From Mycobacterium sp. GA-0227b (lineage in GTDB: Bacteria > Actinomycetota > Actinomycetes > Mycobacteriales > Mycobacteriaceae): DNA of 64,000 nt. Both the position numbers and the translations under genes were made by a program. The stretch spans positions 186,001-250,000 of the forward strand of contig NZ_LQIK01000023.1 in assembly GCF_001499855.1 (NCBI RefSeq), given 5' to 3'. The notes beneath the pieces are model-generated. The model did not search any database and was not told where the DNA came from. It saw nothing but the letters and a program-made list of their open reading frames with translations. Every line of letters begins with the position of its first letter. The first letter of the stretch is position 1. Shown piece by piece: positions 58,521 through 64,000 of this stretch.

Positions 58521-59251
58521 GCCTCTACCCTTTCTTGCGCATACGTGCTCGCGGCCTCGACGACCCCGGCGAACAACCGCAGGTCGTCGAGGCGCTCTTC
58601 GGGATGCCACTGCACCGCCAGCACCCAGCGATCCGGGACTTCGACCGCTTCGATGACGCCGTCGTCGTCGCGAGCGCTGATGACCAACCCGTTGCCGAGT
58701 TCGTCGATGGCCTGGTGGTGGTAGCACTGCGCGTCCGACGACTCGCCGATCAGCCCGGCCAGCCGGCTACCCGGCACGGTGCGCACCGTCGAGGTGGTGA
58801 ACACCGCATTGCCCTGCTGATGACGGCTGTGGCCGATGACGTCGGGCAGGTGCTGGTGCAGCGTCCCGCCGAGCGCAACGTTGAGCACCTGGGCTCCGCG
58901 GCAGATGCCCAGCACCGGCATGGCGCGCCGCATCGCACCCCTTACCAGCGCAAACTCGAACTCGTCGCGGCGCCGGTTGTCGGCGACGTCCGCGTCGGTG
59001 GCCGGGTGCGGCTGCTGACCGTAGTGCGCGGGCACGACGTCGCGACCGCCGGTGAGAATGAGTCCGTCGATGCCGTCGAGCACCCGGTCGGCGATGTCGT
59101 CGTCAACCTGTTGCGGAGGAAGCAGCATCGAGACGCCTCCCGCCAATTCCACACCCTCGGAGTAGATCGCCGGCAGGAAGCTCGCCCGGACATCCCACAC
59201 CCCGGTCTGCGCCTGCTGCAGATAGGTGGTCAACCCGAGCACGGGCCGCAC
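58517..59251 (-). CDS. Class I GATase-like gamma-glutamyl hydrolase (PuuD-like)
   Basis: The 244-residue protein corresponds to Rv2859c. The catalytic triad is visible: nucleophile Cys in VLGICRGAQVLNVALGG, and His and Glu in VQWHPEER. Segment DGLILTGGRDVVPAHYG gives the oxyanion Gly. PuuD-type enzymes release glutamate from gamma-glutamyl-GABA or similar amides. GTG 59251 gives the conserved RPVLGLTTYLQ start; GTG 59242 has better Shine-Dalgarno spacing. The start lies 10 bases from the hairpin element at 59261. Confidence 0.87.
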   Translation of the reverse strand: MRPVLGLTTYLQQAQTGVWDVRASFLPAIYSEGVELAGGVSMLLPPQQVDDDIADRVLDGIDGLILTGGRDVVPAHYGQQPHPATDADVADNRRRDEFEFALVRGAMRRAMPVLGICRGAQVLNVALGGTLHQHLPDVIGHSRHQQGNAVFTTSTVRTVPGSRLAGLIGESSDAQCYHHQAIDELGNGLVISARDDDGVIEAVEVPDRWVLAVQWHPEERLDDLRLFAGVVEAASTYAQERVEA

Positions 59252-59260
59252 CTCTTTTCC

Positions 59261-59345
59261 GCGAGCAGGGCCCACGCGTGAGCTGGGGAACGCAAAGTGT
59301 CCTTTTTTCGTCCCATTTCCGGGCACTTTCCGCCTGCTCGCCGGG
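59261..59345. repeat. Quasi-palindromic intergenic element, copy 2 (glnA4-hydrolase)
   Basis: Outer arms GCGAGCAGG at 59261-59269 and CCTGCTCGC at 59333-59341 are perfect. Inner arms AAAGTGTCC at 59294-59302 and GGGCACTTT at 59321-59329 pair with one or two mismatches. The element fills the interval between glnA4 and the hydrolase gene. Its minus strand resembles 45351-45425 at about three quarters of positions by eye. It could act as an attenuator or be a small dispersed element. Confidence 0.6.
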
Positions 59346-59348
59346 GAA

Positions 59349-60716
59349 CTAGAGCCGCTCAAAGCCGCGCATCCTCTCCCAGTCGGTGACGGCGGCGTTG
59401 AACGCGGCCAGCTCGACGCGGGCGTTGTTGAGGTAGTGCTCGACGACCTCATCGCCGAACGCTGCGCGGGCGACCTCGGACTTCGCGAACAACGCCGCCG
59501 CTTCGGCGAGCGTCGTCGGAAGCCGCTCGGCGCCACTGGTATACGCGTTGCCCTCGGTGGGCTCGGGCAGCTCGAGCTCCCGGTCGATGCCGTACAGCCC
59601 GCCGGCGATCAGCGCCGACACCGCGAGGTACTGGTTGACATCGCCGCCGGGCGCCCGGTTCTCCATCCGCATGCCGTGACCGTGGCCGACGACCCGCAGC
59701 GCGCAGGTCCGGTTGTCCATCCCCCACGCGATCGCGGTCGGGGCGAAACTGCTGTCGACAAACCGCTTGTAGGAGTTGATGTTCGGCGCGTAGAACAGCG
59801 TGAGCTCACGCAGCGTGGCCAACTGCCCGGCAATGAAGCTGCGCAACATCGGCGACATGCCCAGCGGATCGGCATCGTCGGCGAACACCGGGCTGTCGTC
59901 GTCGCCGCGCAACGAGATGTGGATGTGGCAGCTGTTGCCTTCTCGCGCATCGAATTTCGCCATGAATGTCAGGCTCTTGCCGTGCTGGTCGGCGATCTCC
60001 TTTGCGCCGTTCTTGTAGATCGCGTGGTTGTCGCAGGTGACCATCGCATGGTCGAAGCGGAACGCGATCTCTTGCTGGCCGAGGTTGCATTCACCCTTGA
60101 CGCCTTCGCAGTACATGCCCGCGCCCGTCATGCCGAGCCGGATGTCGCGCAGCAGCGGCTCCATCCGGGTCGAGCCCAGCATCGCGTAGTCGACGTTGTA
60201 GTCCGAACCCGCCGTCAACCCCCGGTAGCCCTTCGCCCAGGCCTCGCGGAAGCCGTCGTCGAACACCATGAATTCGAGTTCGGTGCCGACGTAGGGCACC
60301 AGCCCGCATTCGGCCAGCCGATCGATCTGGCGCTTGAGGATGCTGCGCGGGGCCTGCTGGACCGGCGTGCCGTCGTGCCAGCCGAGATCGGCCATCACCA
60401 TCGCCGTTCCGGGTAGCCACGGAATCAGCCGCAACGTCGAGAAGTCGGGCGTCATCACCATGTCGCCGTAACCGGTCTCCCAGCTCGACATCGAGTACCC
60501 GTCGACGGTGTTCATGTCGACGTCGACCGCCAGCAGGTAGTTGCAGCATTCGGCGCCGTGTTCGGCGATCTCCTCGACGAACAGCCGGCCCGACACCCGC
60601 TTGCCGGTCAGTCTGCCCTGCATGTCGCAGAACGCGACGATCACCGTGTCGATGTCCCCGGCGGCCACCAGGCGCTCGAGATCGGCCTGCGACAACATGC
60701 CCGATGTGACGCTCAT
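59349..60716 (-). CDS. glnA4: Glutamine synthetase-like gamma-glutamylamide ligase GlnA4
   Basis: The 455-residue protein corresponds to Rv2860c. Metal-binding Glu/His segments are visible: PYVGTELEFMVFDD, KGECNLGQQEIAFRF, EGNSCHIHISLRGDD (His) and RMENRAPGGDVNQYLAVSAL. The classical GlnA adenylylation segment is not evident. GlnA4 enzymes of Streptomyces glutamylate ethanolamine rather than assimilate ammonia. With the hydrolase, aldC and SDR downstream, it would start a glutamylated-amine pathway. It is divergent from the gene at 60841. Confidence 0.9.
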   Translation of the reverse strand: MSVTSGMLSQADLERLVAAGDIDTVIVAFCDMQGRLTGKRVSGRLFVEEIAEHGAECCNYLLAVDVDMNTVDGYSMSSWETGYGDMVMTPDFSTLRLIPWLPGTAMVMADLGWHDGTPVQQAPRSILKRQIDRLAECGLVPYVGTELEFMVFDDGFREAWAKGYRGLTAGSDYNVDYAMLGSTRMEPLLRDIRLGMTGAGMYCEGVKGECNLGQQEIAFRFDHAMVTCDNHAIYKNGAKEIADQHGKSLTFMAKFDAREGNSCHIHISLRGDDDSPVFADDADPLGMSPMLRSFIAGQLATLRELTLFYAPNINSYKRFVDSSFAPTAIAWGMDNRTCALRVVGHGHGMRMENRAPGGDVNQYLAVSALIAGGLYGIDRELELPEPTEGNAYTSGAERLPTTLAEAAALFAKSEVARAAFGDEVVEHYLNNARVELAAFNAAVTDWERMRGFERL

Positions 60717-60805
60717 CCGCTGCGGGGCCCTTCCTCAACGACCAGAGATGACGGCTAGTCAACCATTGGCGGTGGTTCGCTCCGACGTTCGCAGCGAACA
60801 CTTCA

Positions 60806-60811
60806 TACAAT
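60806..60811 (+). promoter_or_regulatory. Candidate -10 hexamer for the gene at 60841
   Basis: TACAAT at 60806-60811 fits the mycobacterial housekeeping -10 pattern TANNNT and lies 29 bases upstream of the GTG. A weak inverted repeat (GTTCGC 60775-60780, GCGAAC 60794-60799) sits at the -35 region. No strong -35 is visible. Confidence 0.35.
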
Positions 60812-60840
60812 TGTCGCTCCCAACGATAGGAACCCAGCCC

Positions 60841-61233
60841 GTGACGGAAGCCCGAACGAAGCGGCTCGGCGAGGCCGTGATCGCCACCGGCGTGCTGCAC
60901 GATGCGCTCGGCGGCTACCTCTACCGCAGGCAGCTCGCCGGAATGGCCCGGGACGGTCTGCTGAACTCGGCTTCTGACGCCCGGCTGGGCACCGTCGACG
61001 GTGAACGGCGCCACACCGCGTTCTGGTTCCTGATCGGCGGCCTGGCCTTCATCACCATGGGCGCGAGCATCCGCAGGTCGGGGGCGTCCGGCGAACCGAT
61101 CGCACCTGCGCTCGGGCCCGGAATGGCGGCGATGGGCGCGATCGGCGCCGCGGTCATGCCCGTCTCGGGATTCTGGTTGTTGCTCGTAGAGGGGCTTGCC
61201 GCCATGGCCCTACGGCGCCACCAGCGCCAGTAG
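60841..61233 (+). CDS. Small membrane protein, DUF6463-like
   Basis: The 130-residue protein has a polar N-terminus (VTEARTKRLGEAVIATGVLHDALGGYLYRRQLAGMARDGLLNS). Predicted membrane helices follow (FWFLIGGLAFITMGASI, GPGMAAMGAIGAAVMPVSGFWLLLVEGLAAMAL) and a basic end. The pattern of a first helix with Leu-His-x-Ala followed by a hydrophobic trio resembles DUF6463. Function unknown. GTG 60841 is the likely start because upstream codons are antiparallel to glnA4 or non-coding. It precedes the NAGGN operon but has its own promoter region. Confidence 0.62.
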   Translation: MTEARTKRLGEAVIATGVLHDALGGYLYRRQLAGMARDGLLNSASDARLGTVDGERRHTAFWFLIGGLAFITMGASIRRSGASGEPIAPALGPGMAAMGAIGAAVMPVSGFWLLLVEGLAAMALRRHQRQ

Positions 61234-61255
61234 AGCCAAGTCACACCCGTCACGG

Positions 61256-61280
61256 GTTTCGCCAGCTTCCACAAGGGTAA
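61256..61280 (+). promoter_or_regulatory. SigF-type promoter upstream of asnO
   Basis: GTTT at 61256-61259, preceded by GG, is followed by 15 bases and then GGGTAA at 61275-61280. This matches the mycobacterial SigF pattern GGTTT-N15-17-GGGTA. The GTG of asnO begins 11 bases after the -10 box, so the message would be leaderless or nearly so. Confirmation needs transcript start mapping. Confidence 0.65.
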
Positions 61281-61290
61281 AGTCCTTGGC

Positions 61291-63090
61291 GTGTGTGGAG
61301 CCACCGGCGAGGTGCGTCTCGACGGCCGGGTACCTGACGTCACAGCTGTGTCAGCCATGGCGGAGGCGATGGCGCCGCGGGGTCCGGACTCAGCGGGCGT
61401 GTGGTCGCAGGGCCGGGTCGCGCTGGGACACCGTCGCCTGAAGATCATCGATCTGTCCGAAGCCGGCGGTCAGCCGATGCTCGACTCCGAACTCGGCCTG
61501 GCGATCGCCTGGAACGGCTGCATTTACAACTACAAGCAGCTGCGCCGCGAGCTCAGCGAGCACGGCTACCGGTTCTTCTCCCACAGCGACACCGAGGTCC
61601 TGCTCAAGGCGTACCACCATTGGGGCGACCGGTTCGTCGACCGGCTCTACGGCATGTTCGCGTTCGCGATCGTCGAGCGCGACAGCGGCCGGGTCCTGCT
61701 CGGTCGCGACCGGCTGGGGATCAAACCGCTGTACTTCACCGAGAATCCGGCCCGGATCCGCTTCGCCTCGTCGCTGCCGGCGCTGCTGGCGGGCGGCGAT
61801 GTCGACACCCGCATCGACCCCGTCGCCCTGCACCACTACATGACGTTCCACTCGGTGGTGCCCGCGCCGCGGACGATTCTGCGTGGGGTGACCAAGGTGC
61901 CCCCGGCGTCGCTGGTCGCGATCGAACCCGACGGCAGCCGCAGCACCCGCACTTACTGGGAACCGGACTTCACCCGGCGCGCGGACCGCGCCGACTGGTC
62001 CGAACGCGATTGGGAGGACGCCATTCTGGGCGCGCTGCGGGTCGCGGTCGACCGGCGCTTGGTCGCCGACGTTCCGGTCGGCTGCCTGCTCTCCGGCGGC
62101 GTGGACTCCAGCTTGATCGTCGGGCTGCTCGCCGAGGCCGGTCAGCACGGGCTGGCGACGTTCTCCATCGGCTTCGAATCGGTGGGCGGCGTCGCGGGCG
62201 ACGAATTCAAGTACTCCGACATCATCGCCGAGCGCTTCGGCACCGACCATCACCAGATCCGCATCGGCACCGAGCGCATGCTGCCGGCGCTCGACGGCGC
62301 GATCGGCGCGATGAGCGAACCGATGGTCAGCCACGACTGCGTCGCGTTCTACCTGCTCAGCCAGGAGGTGGCCAAGCACGTCAAGGTGGTGCAATCCGGC
62401 CAGGGCGCCGACGAGGTGTTCGCCGGATACCACTGGTATCCACCGATGGCCGGTGCCGCCTCGCTCGACGAGTCGGTGGGGATCTACCGCGACGCGTTCT
62501 TCGACCGCGACCGGTCCGGCTACGAGGCGCTCATCTCGCCCACATTCGCCACACCCGACGACCCGAGCCTGCGCTTCGTCACCGAGAACTTCGCGCGGGC
62601 GGGCGCCGAGACCGGCATCGACCGTGCGCTGCGGCTCGACACCACCGTGATGCTCGTCGACGACCCGGTCAAGCGCGTCGACAACATGACCATGGCATGG
62701 GGCCTGGAGGGCCGGGTTCCGTTCCTCGACCACGAGCTCGTCGAGCTCGCCGCGACCTGTCCGCCCGAGCTGAAGATCGCCCACGAGGGCAAGGGCGTGC
62801 TGAAGCAGGCCGCCCGGCGGGTCATCCCGGCCGAGGTCATCGACCGGCCGAAGGGCTACTTCCCGGTGCCCGCGCTCACCCACCTGGAGGGCCCGTACCT
62901 GGATATGGTGCGCGACGCGCTCTACGCGCCCGCCGCCAAGGAACGCGACCTGTTCCGGCCCGCGGCGATCGACCGGCTGCTCGCCGACCCGAACGGTCGT
63001 CTCACGCCGCTGCGCGGCAACGAACTCTGGCAGCTCGCGCTGCTGGAACTGTGGCTGCAACGGCACGGGATCACGGGACCGGCGGCATGA
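61291..63090 (+). CDS. asnO: N-acetylglutaminylglutamine amidotransferase (AsnO-type asparagine synthetase)
   Basis: The 599-residue glutamine-dependent amidotransferase makes the terminal amide of N-acetylglutaminylglutamine amide (NAGGN), an osmolyte. GTG TGT at 61291 places the N-terminal nucleophile Cys2 after Met. The class II GATase domain shows MAPRGPDSAG and WNGCIYNYKQLR. The synthetase domain has LLSGGVDSSLIVGLL (PP-loop), SGQGADEVFAGYHWY and LEGRVPFLDHELVEL. The linked ngg gene separates it from ordinary AsnB. It is preceded by a SigF-like promoter, implying osmotic-stress control. Confidence 0.9.
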   Translation: MCGATGEVRLDGRVPDVTAVSAMAEAMAPRGPDSAGVWSQGRVALGHRRLKIIDLSEAGGQPMLDSELGLAIAWNGCIYNYKQLRRELSEHGYRFFSHSDTEVLLKAYHHWGDRFVDRLYGMFAFAIVERDSGRVLLGRDRLGIKPLYFTENPARIRFASSLPALLAGGDVDTRIDPVALHHYMTFHSVVPAPRTILRGVTKVPPASLVAIEPDGSRSTRTYWEPDFTRRADRADWSERDWEDAILGALRVAVDRRLVADVPVGCLLSGGVDSSLIVGLLAEAGQHGLATFSIGFESVGGVAGDEFKYSDIIAERFGTDHHQIRIGTERMLPALDGAIGAMSEPMVSHDCVAFYLLSQEVAKHVKVVQSGQGADEVFAGYHWYPPMAGAASLDESVGIYRDAFFDRDRSGYEALISPTFATPDDPSLRFVTENFARAGAETGIDRALRLDTTVMLVDDPVKRVDNMTMAWGLEGRVPFLDHELVELAATCPPELKIAHEGKGVLKQAARRVIPAEVIDRPKGYFPVPALTHLEGPYLDMVRDALYAPAAKERDLFRPAAIDRLLADPNGRLTPLRGNELWQLALLELWLQRHGITGPAA

Positions 63091-64000
63091 CGGCGACCGG
63101 TCCCGAGACCGACCAGACCGAAGCCATCACCCTCGGCCTTCACCACGCCTCGCCGCAGCACCTCGTCGACGCGATGGCCGACGATGTGGTCATCGAAATG
63201 GGCTGGGGCCGACTCATTTTCGGGCAGACGTTCGCCGACCCCCAGAAGCTCGCCGAGGTATTGCGCCACGAGGGCCCGGGCCGTCGCGACATCTGCATCT
63301 ACGCCCGCGAACCCCATGTGCTGGTGTCGATGGCCCCCGCCGAACTGTTCATCGATCCGAGCCACACCTATCGGCTGAGGTTCACCGAAGACCATGAACC
63401 GGACCCGGCGCCGACCGGCTTCTCGGTGCGCGGCCTGCAGAGCGCCGAGGACGCCGACGAGATGAACCGCGTCTACGTGCGCTGCGGCATGGTGCCCGGG
63501 CCGGTCGAGGTGTTGTGGCAGAACCACCGGACGCAGGACGCGCTCGACTACCTGGTCGCGGTGCGTGACGACGACGGCACGGTGGTGGGCACCGTCACCG
63601 GCGTCGACCACAAACGGCTGTTCTCCGACCCGGAGAACGGCTCGAGCCTGTGGACCTTGGCCGTCGACCCGACCACCAGCCTGCCCGGCGTCGGCGCGTC
63701 GCTCACCCGCGCGCTGGCCACGCTCTACCGCGACCGCGGCCGGGCGTACATGGACCTGTCGGTGAGCCACGACAACGTGGCGGCGATCTCGCTGTACGAG
63801 AAACTCGGGTTCGAGCGCGTTCCGGTGATGGCCGTCAAGCGCAAGAACGCGATCAACGAACCACTGTTCACCCATCCACCCGAGACGATCGAGGACCTGA
63901 ACCCGTATGCGCGGATCATCGCCGACGAGGCCATGCGCCGCGGCATCTGGGTTGAGGTGCTCGACGCGGGGGCCGGCGAGATGCGGCTGTCCCACGGGGG
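63087..64000 (+). CDS. ngg: N-acetylglutaminylglutamine synthetase, 3' end cut
   Basis: The first 304 residues of a bifunctional protein are present. A GNAT acetyltransferase domain, about residues 100-260, includes LWTLAVDPTTSLPGVGASLTRAL and SHDNVAAISLYEKLGFERVPV. An ATP-grasp ligase domain would follow beyond 64000; its first residues (EAMRRGIWVEVLDAGAGEMRLSHGG) are seen. Ngg acetylates and condenses two glutamines before AsnO amidates the product. The ATG overlaps the asnO stop (ATGA), giving a coupled pair. Confidence 0.9.
   Translation, partial: MTATGPETDQTEAITLGLHHASPQHLVDAMADDVVIEMGWGRLIFGQTFADPQKLAEVLRHEGPGRRDICIYAREPHVLVSMAPAELFIDPSHTYRLRFTEDHEPDPAPTGFSVRGLQSAEDADEMNRVYVRCGMVPGPVEVLWQNHRTQDALDYLVAVRDDDGTVVGTVTGVDHKRLFSDPENGSSLWTLAVDPTTSLPGVGASLTRALATLYRDRGRAYMDLSVSHDNVAAISLYEKLGFERVPVMAVKRKNAINEPLFTHPPETIEDLNPYARIIADEAMRRGIWVEVLDAGAGEMRLSHG

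Noticed and set aside
60775..60799. Inverted repeat GTTCGC/GCGAAC between glnA4 and the membrane protein gene
   Set aside because: Six-base arms with a 13-base spacer are too weak to call an operator in GC-rich DNA; noted only with the -10 candidate.
61390..63066. Minus-strand open frame of 558 codons opposite asnO
   Set aside because: Antisense of a gene with complete catalytic motifs; no homology visible.

Overview
The window is chromosomal DNA of a high-GC actinobacterium, almost certainly a rapidly growing Mycobacterium (Mycolicibacterium). Gene order follows the M. tuberculosis block from thyA/dfrA (Rv2764c-Rv2763c) to glnA4 (Rv2860c). It carries mycobacterial signatures such as mycothione reductase, EfpA, the PptT/PptH pair and the AldR/Ald pair. 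GTG starts and 4-bp ATGA/GTGA overlaps are common. Both ends are cut: a PIN-domain toxin at the left and the NAGGN synthetase at the right. No rRNA, tRNA, CRISPR, phage or insertion sequence was seen.

Layout. 1-9.6 kb: VapC-like tail, YcaQ-like glycosylase, thyA-dfrA, a dienelactone hydrolase, a CitE-like lyase, the dapB operon, an epimerase, and aldR/ald. 9.7-19.7 kb: a class A beta-lactamase lipoprotein, pepR-pnp-rpsO, ribF, an MntR/SirR-type regulator, and the coupled truB-pptT-pptH. 19.7-28.6 kb: an accessory block with a DUF3558 protein, a sulfotransferase operon facing a TetR gene across a palindromic operator, a CocE/NonD hydrolase, two small DUF proteins, echA16, a methyltransferase and the MATE exporter dinF. 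28.6-36 kb: the translation/transcription operon rimP-nusA-ylxR-infB-rbfA-nrnA, a Tat-type lipoprotein and a ferritin-like protein. 36-38.9 kb: a second TetR/oxidoreductase/sulfotransferase cluster. 38.9-50 kb: proS, efpA, and late cobalamin/siroheme genes (cysG, cobB, cobO, a chelatase-like AAA+/VWA protein), then a GNAT gene and mqo. 50-56.3 kb: a hydrolase, mtr, a cobalt ECF transporter (cbiM-cbiN-like-cbiQ-cbiO), a methyltransferase and an ArsR regulator. 56.4-60.7 kb: a gamma-glutamylation catabolic set (glnA4, a class I GATase hydrolase, an aldehyde dehydrogenase and an SDR). 60.8-64 kb: a small membrane protein and the NAGGN osmolyte genes asnO-ngg behind a SigF-like promoter.

Most of the window is conserved core. 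The less ordinary content is at the DNA level. It includes an EfpA-paralogue tail left as a fossil downstream of efpA with a 28-bp tandem duplication, and a 91-bp direct repeat that duplicates the cobB/cysG junction. Two divergent copies of a quasi-palindromic intergenic element lie beside cobO and glnA4. Several near-perfect palindromes are placed as operators: two for TetR regulators and one of ArsR/SmtB type in front of the cobalt transporter. A SigF-type promoter lies just upstream of the NAGGN operon.
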